Assembly: GCA_963742405.1 (NCBI GenBank)
Contig: CAVUMB010000007.1
Coordinates: 62,001-126,000 of the forward strand
DNA length: 64,000 nucleotides
Origin: JAGVSR01 sp963742405
Lineage (GTDB): Bacteria > Pseudomonadota > Alphaproteobacteria > Rhizobiales > Hyphomicrobiaceae
Direction: 5' to 3'
Numbering within the stretch: the first letter of the stretch is position 1; each line of letters opens with the position of its first letter. The notes under the pieces are model-generated. The model ran no database searches. It saw only the letters and a list, made by a program, of their open reading frames with translations, and was not told the origin of the DNA. Of this stretch, positions 1 through 8,167 are shown one piece after another. Both the position numbers and the translations under genes were made by a program.

Positions 1-118
1 TGTCTGCGTACATCGCGAACACAGCATTCGGCGCATAGTATGCGGCCGCTGCCTCGTAATCACCGATGGCATACGCTGTCAGCAACGCTTCGACGATGCC
101 TTCGGGGTCAGATCGCAT
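1..118 (-). CDS. NTF2/SnoaL-like protein, partial at window edge
   Basis: Reading the minus strand from an ATG at 118 gives a protein beginning MRSDPEGIVEALLTAYAIGD, which runs off the window at base 1. It is clearly a paralogue of the next protein (258-692): both share the pattern RxDPEGxxExxLxAYAxGDxxAAxxYxAxxAVFAxYxD. The fold is the SnoaL/NTF2 cone, a scaffold used for small enzymes and binding proteins, so the substrate cannot be told. The two genes are in tandem, same strand, 139 bp apart, which points to a local duplication. Confidence 0.7.
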   Translation of the reverse strand, partial: MRSDPEGIVEALLTAYAIGDYEAAAAYYAPNAVFAMYAD

Positions 119-257
119 AACACATGACCCACCGGACTTGATTGCCTGTCATCGATCGCACGCTACACCAACAAAACGTTGACCGGACGACAATGCACAG
201 AAGGCATTGAACAACGTGAGGCCGTGCAAAAGCACAGCACTCGCAGTTGATCGTCGT

Positions 258-692
258 TCACTCATCCTCGCCCCTAGTATTTTGAGCAACGAGCCTCATG
301 AATGCGCGAATGCGTTCCTGGTCGTGATACTCGCGTAGGCGCACGATCTTGCCGCCAATGATTTGCGCGACAAGACGCAACACTCCGTCGAGGACTTCGC
401 CGCTGGCCCGGTGCCGGAAGGTGTATTCAGCCTGACAGCGTGCAATGTCCTCATGACACTTGATATTGCGCGCTGAGTATCGCAGCAGCTCAAATGAGGT
501 GGCAACTTTTTGCCAGGTTTTGAGAATTTCCGATCGCCCGCAGACTTCTCCGCCAAAAGGAAGGATGTCCTGGTCGACATAAATCGCAAACACAGCGTCT
601 TCGGCAAAATAGGCAGTGGCCGCTGGCAAATCGCCGAGCGCATAAGCCCTCAACGCACTTTCGAGAACACCCTCCGGATCGAAGCGCATCAT
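258..692 (-). CDS. NTF2/SnoaL-like family protein
   Basis: 144 codons from ATG at 692 (a second in-frame ATG follows directly). The N-terminal segment MRFDPEGVLESALRAYALGD followed by AAxxYFAEDAVFAIY is typical of SnoaL-like proteins, in which a helical start is followed by a curved sheet forming a pocket. The C-terminal half (FRHRASGEVLDGVLRLVAQIIGG) is the sheet. It lies downstream of the glutamine-synthetase-like gene (777-2159) on the same strand with an 84 bp gap and may be co-transcribed. No specific catalytic function can be assigned. Confidence 0.75.
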   Translation of the reverse strand: MMRFDPEGVLESALRAYALGDLPAATAYFAEDAVFAIYVDQDILPFGGEVCGRSEILKTWQKVATSFELLRYSARNIKCHEDIARCQAEYTFRHRASGEVLDGVLRLVAQIIGGKIVRLREYHDQERIRAFMRLVAQNTRGEDE

Positions 693-776
693 CCAGCTCT
701 GTATTGCTATGAGAAATCAACGGTCAATTGCGCAAAATGTGAATGAATCCGCTACGCTCTGGAAGAGAAAACCCTT

Positions 777-2159
777 TTAGATCGTGCGCAAATAAAATTC
801 GAAATCCAAGGGCTGGGGCTCAGCAAAAAAGCGGTCCGCTTCGATTTCTTTTATCGTTGAAAAAATGCGCACGAACTCCGTTCCGAAGTAATCTACAACA
901 AATGTCGACCGTCGAAACAACTCGATAGCTGCAAACCAATTTGTCGGCATAGGATCGCACGGCTGTTCATAGCCGTTGCCTTCAATCATAGGGCCGGGAT
1001 CGCTCTTGCTTTTGAGCCCCAGGTGCACGCCCGCCAGCGCGACCGCCATCGCAAGATAGGGATTGGCGTCCGCGCCCGACGCGCGATGCTCCACGTGCCG
1101 GGCCGGACCTTTGCCGGCCGGAATACGTAGAGATACGGATCGGTTATTGAAGCCCCAATTGGGCGCGATTGGCGCATAGCTCGCCTTTCGAAACCGGCGG
1201 TAGGAATTGGCGTTCGGTGCAAATATCGCCATGCCGTCGGCCATGGTGCTTTTCATGCCGCCGATAGCCTGTCGCAGAAGATCATTGGCAATCACGTCGT
1301 CGGAAGCAAAGACATTGCGCCCGGCGGCGTCGGCAAGGCTGATATGCAAGTGCATGCCGCATCCGGCCCACGCCGAGTAGGGCTTGGCCATGAAACTCGC
1401 GATAAGCCCGTGTTTGTCCGCGACCGCCTTGACGAGGCGTTTGAACTGGATGGCCTCGTCGCACGCCAACAGAGCATCGGTCCGGTATCTAAGGCCGATT
1501 TCCATCTGTCCCGGCGAATATTCCGATAGCAGCGCCTCGAGCGGCAACGCCTGTGCCTCTGCGGCGGCGTAAAGATCACTAAAGAACGGCGCGAAATCCT
1601 CCAGGTCCTGCAGGTAGTAGCCTTGAAAGTGGCGCTGCCGCTCGGGCACCGTCAGACCCATCGGAGGCCGCGGCTTCCCCGCCAACGCACTCTCGCGGTC
1701 CAGGAGGTAAAATTCCAACTCGACGGCCGCCACTGGCCGGAGGCCGAAGTCGGCGAACCGTTTGACGATCCGCTGCAAGGCATGACGGGGTTCGGCGATT
1801 GCACCGGCGCCATCCAATTCGTGGAAACTTCCCAAATACTGCGCCTGCGGTACGCTCGACCATGGAATGCGCTTCAGCGTACCGGGAACCGGCCACAGCG
1901 TGTGATCGGCATCTCCCGTTTCCCAGATCATCCCGGTCTCTTCGACGTCGCGACCGGTCACATCCATCGACATCGCTGAGCAGGCCATGAAGCGGCCATT
2001 TTCCCACGCCGGCAAAAGCTCGGCCCGCGTCAGAAGTTTGCCCCGCTGGACGCCGACGAGATCGGTGTAGATCAGGTAGATCTGCTGGACGTCCGGATTT
2101 TCGCTGAGGAAGCGCTGGGCTTCATCGCGCAGTGCTGCGCGGTCGGGCGGCTTGATCAT
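777..2159 (-). CDS. Glutamine synthetase family protein (gamma-glutamyl-amine ligase type)
   Basis: 460 aa from ATG at 2159. The N-terminal beta-grasp region (about 25-45, IYLIYTDLVGVQRGKLLTR) and the catalytic domain are both present: VELEFYLLD carries the metal-binding Glu, GCGMHLHISL the metal-binding His, and NSYRRFRKASYAPIAPNWG plus SLRIP the substrate-side region. The length and the NSYRR motif fit the PuuA-like branch that joins glutamate to an amine, rather than the housekeeping GlnA with its adenylylation tail. The neighbouring class III aminotransferase, 18 bp upstream on the same strand, supports a role in catabolism of an amine or polyamine. The exact amine is unknown. Confidence 0.85.
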   Translation of the reverse strand: MIKPPDRAALRDEAQRFLSENPDVQQIYLIYTDLVGVQRGKLLTRAELLPAWENGRFMACSAMSMDVTGRDVEETGMIWETGDADHTLWPVPGTLKRIPWSSVPQAQYLGSFHELDGAGAIAEPRHALQRIVKRFADFGLRPVAAVELEFYLLDRESALAGKPRPPMGLTVPERQRHFQGYYLQDLEDFAPFFSDLYAAAEAQALPLEALLSEYSPGQMEIGLRYRTDALLACDEAIQFKRLVKAVADKHGLIASFMAKPYSAWAGCGMHLHISLADAAGRNVFASDDVIANDLLRQAIGGMKSTMADGMAIFAPNANSYRRFRKASYAPIAPNWGFNNRSVSLRIPAGKGPARHVEHRASGADANPYLAMAVALAGVHLGLKSKSDPGPMIEGNGYEQPCDPMPTNWFAAIELFRRSTFVVDYFGTEFVRIFSTIKEIEADRFFAEPQPLDFEFYLRTI

Positions 2160-2177
2160 GGCGAGACATACCTGCGG

Positions 2178-3572
2178 TCAGTGTGTGGCGCTCGCGCGCA
2201 TGGGTGGCCTGGCTGATATTTCCGCCATTGCGCCGTCGAGCGCATCAAGCAGGCGCGCAACATCGACCTCGTTTGTTTGTGGACAGACGAGCATCATGTT
2301 GTGAAACGGCGTAATGACGACTCCGCGATTGAGACAATAAAGATGCAGCGCATGCTCGGCCTCGCTGTGGGCGAAAAGGAGAGCTTCCGTACCATTGCGC
2401 GGATGGTCGGGGGCCGAGACGATCTCGGCCCGCAGGCCCACGCGCACGACGTGCCAGGGCAGGACATGATGATTGATGATCGTATCGATCCCGCGCTCGA
2501 GCAATTCAGCCAGCGGCAGCGCCCGTCGATAGACGTCATCGGTTAGAATATTTTCCAAGACCGCGCGCATGCAGGCCAGTTGTAGCGCGCTGCCCGAGAG
2601 CGTCGTCCCGATCCCGCTGTAGCCGCCTTCGCGGCTGGCCATGTAAGCTTTGATCAGGCCGTCAACCTCTTCGCTCCAGCCGTAGATCGCGGCCGGCACA
2701 CCACCCGAGATTGGCTTACCCATGACAAAGAAGTCGGGGTCCAGGTCATGCGTGGCCGTATAGCCGCCCGCACCCGAACTGATCGTGTGAGTTTCGTCGA
2801 TGCATAAGAGGGTGCCATGCTTGCGCGTCAGGCGGCGCAAAGCGTCGTGATAACCGTCGTGCGGCAGAACCATGCCGCAGTTCGTCATCACCGGTTCGGC
2901 GAGAACGAGCGCGATGTCTTCTTTAGCGAGTGCGGCTTCGAGTGCCCCAACATCGTTGAACTCGATGACCACCGTATCGGCGGTCACATCGCGCACCTCG
3001 CCGACGAGGCCTGGACGATTGCAGGCCCGGCCGTTCTGCAGTGCCACGAACGTATCGTCGACGGCGCCGTGATAGCAGCCGTTGAACACCAAGAGCTTGC
3101 GCCGCCCGGTTGCCGCCCGCGCCCAGCGGATCACCGAGCGGTTCGCATCGGATGCCGTTGCCGTCACCTGCCAGAAGGGAAGTTTGAAACGCTGCGCCAG
3201 CAATTGCCCGACGATGGCCGCGTCCGGACTAGGCAGCATTGTGGTCAACCCACGCCCCGCCTGCCGCCGGATGGCGTCCGCCACCGCCGGCGGCGAATGG
3301 CCAAACATGGCTCCGGTATCTCCGAGACAGAAATCGACGTACCCCTGTCCGTCCGCATCGATGAGCGAAACCCCGCACGCCTCCTCGATAAACAGCGGGT
3401 AGGGCGTTCCCCAATCCACCATCCAATGCATTGGCACACCGTTGAGCCAGTGCCGCGCGGTCTGCTCCGCGAGCGCTTGCGACTTCGGTGTGCGCTCGAC
3501 AAAAAGCTCCCGTTCGCGGGCGAGCAAGGCTGCAACGCGATCGGAGGAGACGGCGAGGGAGGGGGACGACAT
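2178..3572 (-). CDS. Class III aminotransferase (aspartate aminotransferase family)
   Basis: 464 aa from ATG at 3572 (MSSPSLAVSS); a GTG 18 codons further out and ATGs at 3614/3617 are possible starts but no strong ribosome site decides. PLP fold type I: the family signature reads LLCIDETHTISSGAGGY around the PLP-pyridine Asp, and the PLP lysine is in FFVMGKPISGG. It resembles glutamate-1-semialdehyde aminomutase-like aminotransferases in overall layout (YVDFCLGDTGAMFGHSPPAV near the N terminus). It is the first gene of a likely minus-strand unit with the glutamine-synthetase-like ligase, consistent with amine breakdown. It is not a hemL candidate of high value because hemA is present at the other end for the C4 pathway. 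Confidence 0.85.
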   Translation of the reverse strand: MSSPSLAVSSDRVAALLARERELFVERTPKSQALAEQTARHWLNGVPMHWMVDWGTPYPLFIEEACGVSLIDADGQGYVDFCLGDTGAMFGHSPPAVADAIRRQAGRGLTTMLPSPDAAIVGQLLAQRFKLPFWQVTATASDANRSVIRWARAATGRRKLLVFNGCYHGAVDDTFVALQNGRACNRPGLVGEVRDVTADTVVIEFNDVGALEAALAKEDIALVLAEPVMTNCGMVLPHDGYHDALRRLTRKHGTLLCIDETHTISSGAGGYTATHDLDPDFFVMGKPISGGVPAAIYGWSEEVDGLIKAYMASREGGYSGIGTTLSGSALQLACMRAVLENILTDDVYRRALPLAELLERGIDTIINHHVLPWHVVRVGLRAEIVSAPDHPRNGTEALLFAHSEAEHALHLYCLNRGVVITPFHNMMLVCPQTNEVDVARLLDALDGAMAEISARPPMRASATH

Positions 3573-3779
3573 GGGACAGAACGCTTTGTTCAAAGGCGGC
3601 CCGAGCCGCCGCATCATTGACCGCACCCTATCCAGGCCGGCTTCGAACGGTCAAGGCGGCTCCAAGAGCGCCGGAGTAGCAAGGTGTGGCAACAACTTGT
3701 TGGCAACTATCCTCCATGCCTCGCTCGCGTCCCGCTCTGATGGTCAATTCGCTGGGCTTGATTCGGGGAGAGTGACACT

Positions 3780-5639
3780 ATGGGTGCGGTGCAGAAACGA
3801 CGGCAAGCCGTCTCGTTGGACGCAAGCGAGGCGGCAGCCTTCCTTGGCGTTACGCAGTCGGCACGCGGTTTCGCCTGGCGCGAACGCCTCCCGCGCGAGG
3901 GGCAAAACCTTGCGCTCGCCATCAGTCAGCAGCACGGCTTGCCCGAACTTCTGGGCCGGGTCCTGGCCGCCCGCGGGGTCACGCTCGCCGAAGTCCCAGT
4001 CTTCCTCGACCCAACCGTTAAGGCCCTGATGCCCGATCCGGCCGCGCTGGCCGGCATGGATCGGCTGGCGGCCCGCATCGCAGACGCGATTGTCCGCCGC
4101 GAACCAGTTGCCATCTTTGGCGACTACGACGTCGATGGCGCTTGCTCATCGGCCCTGCTGGCGCGCTTCCTCACGGCCCACGGCGCCCGCGCCCGCATCT
4201 ACATCCCCGACCGTATCTTCGAAGGCTATGGTCCTAACATTGCAGCCCTCGAAACATTGGTCGCGGACGGTGCCAAGCTGATCGTCACCGTCGACTGCGG
4301 CACCACGAGTTTCGAAACGATGGCAGCAGCCAAGAAGCTCGCCGCCGACATTCTCGTCATCGATCATCACCAAGCCGATGAACAGCTCCCCGACGTCCTG
4401 GCGGTGGTCAATCCGAACCGTCAGGACGATGTGTCCGGACAGGGACATCTATGTGCGGCGGGTGTCGTGTTTCTCGTGCTCGTGGCGGTCATGCGCGTTC
4501 TGCGCCAGCGCGGCTACTACGCCACCGGAGCTGTCGCCCCCGATCTTCTCGCTGATCTCGATCTGGTGGCGCTGGCCACCGTCGCCGACGTCGTGCCGCT
4601 GACGGGTCTCAACCGCGCCTACGTTCGCAAGGGGCTTGCGGTGATGAAGGCGCGCGAAAACGTCGGCCTGCGCGCCCTGTTCGACGCCGCCGGTTTGAAC
4701 CAAGCCCCCTCGACCTATCACCTTGGTTACATTCTGGGCCCACGCATCAATGCCGGCGGCCGTATCGGCGATGCCGCCCTGGGCGCGCGTCTCTTGACCA
4801 CCGAAGACGACATTGAGGCACTCAAGATCGCGACCATTCTCGATAAGCTCAACAAAGAGCGCAAGGCGATCGAAACGCAGATGCTTGAGGAAGCCTTCGC
4901 TGAGGCCGACCGCAAGCTCGCCGAGCGCCCCGACCAACCGATCACGATCGTGTCCTCCGAAAGCTGGCACAAAGGCGTGGTCGGGCTGGTGGCGAGCCGC
5001 CTCGTCGAACGCTTTGGCCGGCCGAGTTGCGTCATCGCCTGGGAGAAGCAAGCTGGTTCCGGCATTGTCAACGGCACCGGTTCGTTGCGCTCGGTCGCTG
5101 GCGTCGACATAGGTGCAGCGGTTCGCGGAGCCGTCGCCGGTGGTCTGCTGCACAAGGGCGGAGGTCACGCCATGGCCGCTGGGTTGACCGTGGCCAAGGA
5201 TCGTATGGAAAAACTTGAGCAGTTCTTCGCGACCCAGTTGACGGACGCGGCCAGCGCCGCCCGCGCCCGCTCCGGCCTCGATGTCGATGGCGCGCTCGTA
5301 CCGTCCGGCGTCAACGATGGCCTGATGGACTTGATCGAGCGCGCCGGACCCTACGGCCAGGGTAATCCGCAGCCGCGGTTCGCGTTTCCCGCCGTGCGCG
5401 TCAAGTTTGCCAAACCGGTCGGCGAGGCTCACCTGCGCTGCGTTTTCGAGGCCGGCGATGGATCGCGGCTCGAAGGTGTCGCCTTTCGGGCGATCGGTCA
5501 GCCGCTCGGCGATCTCCTGCAGAACACGGGCGGCATGCCTGTGCATATCGCCGGCAACTTGAAGCGAGATAGCTGGGGGGGACGCGAGAAAATTGAGTTG
5601 ACCATCGAGGACGCCGCCGATCCCCGTCGTCAAGGCTGA
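3780..5639 (+). CDS. recJ: Single-stranded-DNA-specific exonuclease RecJ
   Basis: 619 aa from ATG at 3780. RecJ degrades single-stranded DNA 5' to 3' in recombination and mismatch repair. DHH phosphoesterase motifs are in order: FGDYDVDGACSSALL (motif I, about residue 105), VTVDCGTTS, VIDHHQAD (motif III, the DHH itself), and DLVALATVADVVPL. The DHHA1 part follows with KGVVGLVASRLVERFGRP and LLHKGGGHAMAAG (GGGHxxAAG motif). An OB-fold-like C terminus closes it. Length is normal for alphaproteobacterial RecJ. It stands alone, divergent from the aminotransferase. Confidence 0.97.
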   Translation: MGAVQKRRQAVSLDASEAAAFLGVTQSARGFAWRERLPREGQNLALAISQQHGLPELLGRVLAARGVTLAEVPVFLDPTVKALMPDPAALAGMDRLAARIADAIVRREPVAIFGDYDVDGACSSALLARFLTAHGARARIYIPDRIFEGYGPNIAALETLVADGAKLIVTVDCGTTSFETMAAAKKLAADILVIDHHQADEQLPDVLAVVNPNRQDDVSGQGHLCAAGVVFLVLVAVMRVLRQRGYYATGAVAPDLLADLDLVALATVADVVPLTGLNRAYVRKGLAVMKARENVGLRALFDAAGLNQAPSTYHLGYILGPRINAGGRIGDAALGARLLTTEDDIEALKIATILDKLNKERKAIETQMLEEAFAEADRKLAERPDQPITIVSSESWHKGVVGLVASRLVERFGRPSCVIAWEKQAGSGIVNGTGSLRSVAGVDIGAAVRGAVAGGLLHKGGGHAMAAGLTVAKDRMEKLEQFFATQLTDAASAARARSGLDVDGALVPSGVNDGLMDLIERAGPYGQGNPQPRFAFPAVRVKFAKPVGEAHLRCVFEAGDGSRLEGVAFRAIGQPLGDLLQNTGGMPVHIAGNLKRDSWGGREKIELTIEDAADPRRQG

Positions 5640-5662
5640 AGGCTTGAACGGGGCTGCAGAAA

Positions 5663-5686
5663 GGAGCCGTTGAACCGGACGGCTCC
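5663..5686 (+). terminator. Hairpin after recJ, terminator-like without U-tract
   Basis: GGAGCCGT at 5663-5670 pairs with ACGGCTCC at 5679-5686 across an 8-base loop, 24 bp after the recJ stop. There is no run of T behind it, so it may be an mRNA 3'-end stabiliser or a Rho-dependent end rather than a true intrinsic terminator. Confidence 0.4.
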
Positions 5687-5763
5687 CTCCCGGCGGCGTC
5701 TTGCCGCCCACGTCCAACCCGGCTTGCAAGCGGCCGCAAACCCCCCTATACCGACCCCGCGCT

Positions 5764-5838
5764 GCTCCCTTCGTCTATCGGTTAGGACGCGAGATTTTCA
5801 TTCTTGAAAGAGGGGTTCGATTCCCCTAGGGAGCGCCA
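5764..5838 (+). tRNA. tRNA-Glu (anticodon UUC)
   Basis: The sequence folds as a tRNA: acceptor arm GCTCCCT/AGGGAGC, D arm GTC...GAC with the GG of the loop, anticodon stem CGAGA/TCTTG around the loop TTTTCAT (anticodon TTC), and T arm GGGG-TTCGATT-CCCC. A G discriminator at 5835 is followed by encoded CCA at 5836-5838. UUC reads GAA and GAG. It sits downstream of recJ, and charged tRNA-Glu is not the tetrapyrrole precursor here because hemA of the C4 type is present. Confidence 0.95.
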
Positions 5839-5880
5839 GCCCAACTCCGATTACGGGCTGTTTGCTGGCGCATTTCGCCC

Positions 5881-6825
5881 TTAGCAGTCGTCCTCGGCCG
5901 GAGCCTGGTTGGAGAGTTCGCGTTTCGAAATGGCGGCGCCGCCCATCCATTTGTTGCGCATAACCTCACGGACAAAGCTGCCCACAGCCGGCGTATGTGG
6001 ACGGCCGCGCACAGTCGCCAGATTGACCTGTCGCCAAAACTCAGGCTCGACGAGGGGCCGAACGGCCACGCCCGCGACGGTGGCCGTCGATTCCGGCAGG
6101 AAACTGTACCCCATGCCGGCCGCCACCATCGCCAATACCCAATCATCGCGTTCACTAGCGTAGATCGTCGGACCGGTGACGCCTCTCTCCACGAAAACCT
6201 CTTCGCCGTACTGCGCGAATTCGCAATTCGTGCGCTCCAGATAAGGTTCGCCATTGAGCGCGGCAACCGTGACGTGCGTTCCACGCGACAGAGCATGCTG
6301 CGGCGGCAGGGCCACGACCATCTGCTCGCGAAACAGCGGCATGATGTGCAGCTTCTCATTCGAGATATCGCCTGGAATACCATAGATCGCCACGTCGAGT
6401 TCGCCGGCCACGAGGGCTGCTTCCAACTGCTCGGCGTTCCGATCGAGGATCTGCAGCGCCACTTTTGGATTGCGCTGTCGATAACCGTTGATAAGCTGGA
6501 TGAAATGTTGAGGCGCGATCGTGCACATGATCCCAAGTTTCAGCGTCGTGCGGCCGACATCCAGTAGCGTTTTCGCACGCCGCTTGGCCTCTTCGGCTTC
6601 GGAACTGATCTGCTCCAAATGCGGTAGGGCAAGCCGGCCCAGCTCCGTCAATTGAATATTGCCACGTTCTCGCGTGAACAGCGCGCCGCCAAATTCCTGT
6701 TCCAGCAGGCCGACGGCACGCAGCAACGACGGCGCGCTCACGCCGCACGACTGGGCGGCTTTGGTAAAGTTCCTGATTTTCGCAGCGGCCAGGAAGTACC
6801 GCACTTGGTGCATTTCCATCGTCAT
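5881..6825 (-). CDS. LysR-family transcriptional regulator
   Basis: About 314 aa from ATG at 6825; in-frame ATGs at 6855, 6819 and 6813 are alternatives, and the LysR helix-turn-helix starts right after (MHQVRYFLAAAKIRNFTKAA, then SAPSLLRAVGLLEQEFGGALF). The effector domain follows from about residue 90 (TLKLGIMCTIAPQHFIQLI). LysR proteins bind a small ligand and usually activate a neighbouring divergent gene, but the upstream 0.8 kb has only the copper-cluster leader and a doubtful small ORF, so the target is unclear. It is convergent with the tRNA-Glu. Confidence 0.93.
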   Translation of the reverse strand: MTMEMHQVRYFLAAAKIRNFTKAAQSCGVSAPSLLRAVGLLEQEFGGALFTRERGNIQLTELGRLALPHLEQISSEAEEAKRRAKTLLDVGRTTLKLGIMCTIAPQHFIQLINGYRQRNPKVALQILDRNAEQLEAALVAGELDVAIYGIPGDISNEKLHIMPLFREQMVVALPPQHALSRGTHVTVAALNGEPYLERTNCEFAQYGEEVFVERGVTGPTIYASERDDWVLAMVAAGMGYSFLPESTATVAGVAVRPLVEPEFWRQVNLATVRGRPHTPAVGSFVREVMRNKWMGGAAISKRELSNQAPAEDDC

Positions 6826-6907
6826 CTCGCGCAAAGTTCGTCGCTCGCCTGCCATGCAGGAGAGGAAAGGTGAATCATCCGTTCTGCTGTCACAATCTTG
6901 TTAAGTG

Positions 6908-7171
6908 CTAGCCTGGCGGTGGCGCACCACACTGCAATTCGAGTGCAGGTCGCAGCAGCGCAACGATGTTGCGGGTGTGGGCGTCGTCATATGTGTAAGC
7001 GGCGTTAAAGTGACAGCAGTGCCTGATCGCGGCCCGGACTTCCCGGCCAGGGTCAGCCGCATTCAAGCGTAGACCTCGTGGGTATCGACTGTCGGCTGAG
7101 ATAGAAGTGTGCTGGTCAAAAAACCACTTCTTATTATTGCTTTTCACGGTCTTCTCCAGTTCGGCGGACAT
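6908..7171 (-). CDS. Hypothetical small protein, doubtful
   Basis: An 87-codon frame from ATG at 7171, upstream of and in the same direction as the LysR gene. It has a lysine-rich start (MSAELEKTVKSNNKK) and a His/Cys segment RHCCHFNAAYTYDDAHTRN. I do not recognise a family. Codon third positions are less GC-rich in the first third than in neighbouring genes, so this may be chance or a decayed fragment. Confidence 0.3.
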   Translation of the reverse strand: MSAELEKTVKSNNKKWFFDQHTSISADSRYPRGLRLNAADPGREVRAAIRHCCHFNAAYTYDDAHTRNIVALLRPALELQCGAPPPG

Positions 7172-7312
7172 TGAGCTGGATTGCCCAAGTTACAATAAGA
7201 AACGAGGAGTGACCGGAGCGGGTTTCAGTCCCGCATGGGGCTGCCGCCCGACAGCATCAAGAATTGAACATGATTCCAATACGGTACGCGCTCGACGCCA
7301 GCGCTTACACAA

Positions 7313-7343
7313 TTATGTGATACGAACCGTATCGTTTTATAAT
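7313..7343 (+). promoter_or_regulatory. Putative regulated promoter of the copper-uptake cluster
   Basis: A perfect -10 hexamer TATAAT lies at 7338-7343. Directly upstream, at 7319-7333, is a 15-base dyad, GATACG-AAC-CGTATC. Related sequences flank it: ATACGGTACG near 7280 and ATACGGAACGGAT near 7354. Repeated ATACG/CGTAT dyads around a -10 look like operators for a repressor. No good -35 is visible, which would suit an activator or a weak promoter. The expected transcript is the leader that precedes the DUF2946 ORF. Confidence 0.45.
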
Positions 7344-7415
7344 TGATTTCTGGATACGGAACGGATAGGTTCATATTTATCGGCGGCCTGAGCCGGCAGC
7401 CGCAGCATTTCTTTC

Positions 7416-7451
7416 ATGACCAACCATCCTCCTCCTCACGCCTGCACTTAA
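7416..7451 (+). CDS. Possible 11-codon leader peptide
   Basis: ATG at 7416 opens a short frame, MTNHPPPHACT, ending TAA at 7449-7451, about 28 bases before the terminator hairpin at 7479. It carries three consecutive Pro codons and His/Cys residues, features that could stall a ribosome or respond to metal. No Shine-Dalgarno sequence is visible, so it is a guess from position only. Confidence 0.2.
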   Translation: MTNHPPPHACT

Positions 7452-7478
7452 CCTCCTCGCATACGCTCCTCCCCACTC

Positions 7479-7530
7479 AGCCGGCGGATTGCGGGACCCC
7501 ACAGGTCCCCGCACATCCGCCGGCTTTTTT
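7479..7530 (+). terminator. Strong intrinsic terminator in the leader of the copper cluster
   Basis: AGCCGGCGGAT...GCGGGACC at 7479-7498 pairs, with small bulges, with GGTCCCCGC...ATCCGCCGGCT at 7504-7524, and six T residues follow (7525-7530). The T-tract is on the plus strand, so it acts on rightward transcription. The nearest plus-strand promoter is at about 7338 and the next gene starts at 7691, so it either ends a small RNA of about 180 nt or is an attenuator in the 5' leader. Confidence 0.75.
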
Positions 7531-7690
7531 ATTCGGTTGCGCGGCTCTTGCTCTGCAATCTTCCTGAGATCTCCGAGCGAGTCGAACCTCAAGCGCCGAA
7601 CGCCACATACCGTGGCCCAGCGGCACCAGGCATGTCCGGGCATTTCAGCCGATCTTGCGCTTGTGAGTATTTAACGCCTAGGTTCCAGCC

Positions 7691-8098
7691 ATGAGTTCGA
7701 ACGGCATCATCATTGCGTTGCGCCGGGTGCGCGCATGGCTCGGCCACGCGGTGCTCATTGCGTTCGTTTTGAAAGCGCTGATCCCGGCCGGCTTCATGCC
7801 GAACTTTTCTGCTGGTGACAGTGGTTCGTTCAAAATTGTCATCTGTACGGCCAGCGGATCGAAGATCATCGATGCGGCGGGCGATCTTGGGCCGTCGCGC
7901 ACCACAGTCACCAAGCATCTGGGCGAGCCTTGCCAGCTTGGCGGCCATCCTGCACTCATGCTGCCGGACACGATCGCGTCGATCACGTGGGCCGAAGGTT
8001 ATGATCGTCCGCTGATCGCGCCGTCCGTTGCAGCAATGCTGCCGCCGGCACGCGCCGGGCCCGCGCACAGTCCACGCGCTCCCCCCATCTTCTCCTGA
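7691..8098 (+). CDS. DUF2946 protein, likely copper-responsive upstream ORF (CruR/CutF type)
   Basis: 135 aa from ATG at 7691. After a short start there is a hydrophobic segment (LGHAVLIAFVLKALIPAGFMP), then FKIVICTASG; the pattern R-A-x-[VI]-P-A-G-F-M-P plus an early Cys is the DUF2946 hallmark. A second Cys is in GEPCQLGGH. The C terminus is Pro-rich and ends RAPPIFS. DUF2946 ORFs such as CruR of Bordetella and CutF of Rhodobacter are known to act in cis, tying translation of the next gene to copper. Here the stop lies 69 bp before the TonB receptor start, and the C-rich RAPP codons (8081-8092) could pair with GGGGA at 8154-8158 in front of that start. Confidence 0.8.
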   Translation: MSSNGIIIALRRVRAWLGHAVLIAFVLKALIPAGFMPNFSAGDSGSFKIVICTASGSKIIDAAGDLGPSRTTVTKHLGEPCQLGGHPALMLPDTIASITWAEGYDRPLIAPSVAAMLPPARAGPAHSPRAPPIFS

Positions 8099-8167
8099 TC
8101 ATCACCTAGCCTGGGTCGCAAATCATGCGGCCTCGTCAATGTGTTCGTATCCGGGGATTATCCTGTC

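Noticed and set aside
4449..5729. Long minus-strand frame opposite recJ (426 codons)
   Set aside because: Antisense shadow of a clear RecJ gene in high-GC DNA; no recognisable protein features.
7313..7343. MerR-type promoter with a 19-bp spacer
   Set aside because: The dyad sits in the right place, but the hexamer at -35 (TTATGT) is poor and the dyad does not resemble copper MerR operators.
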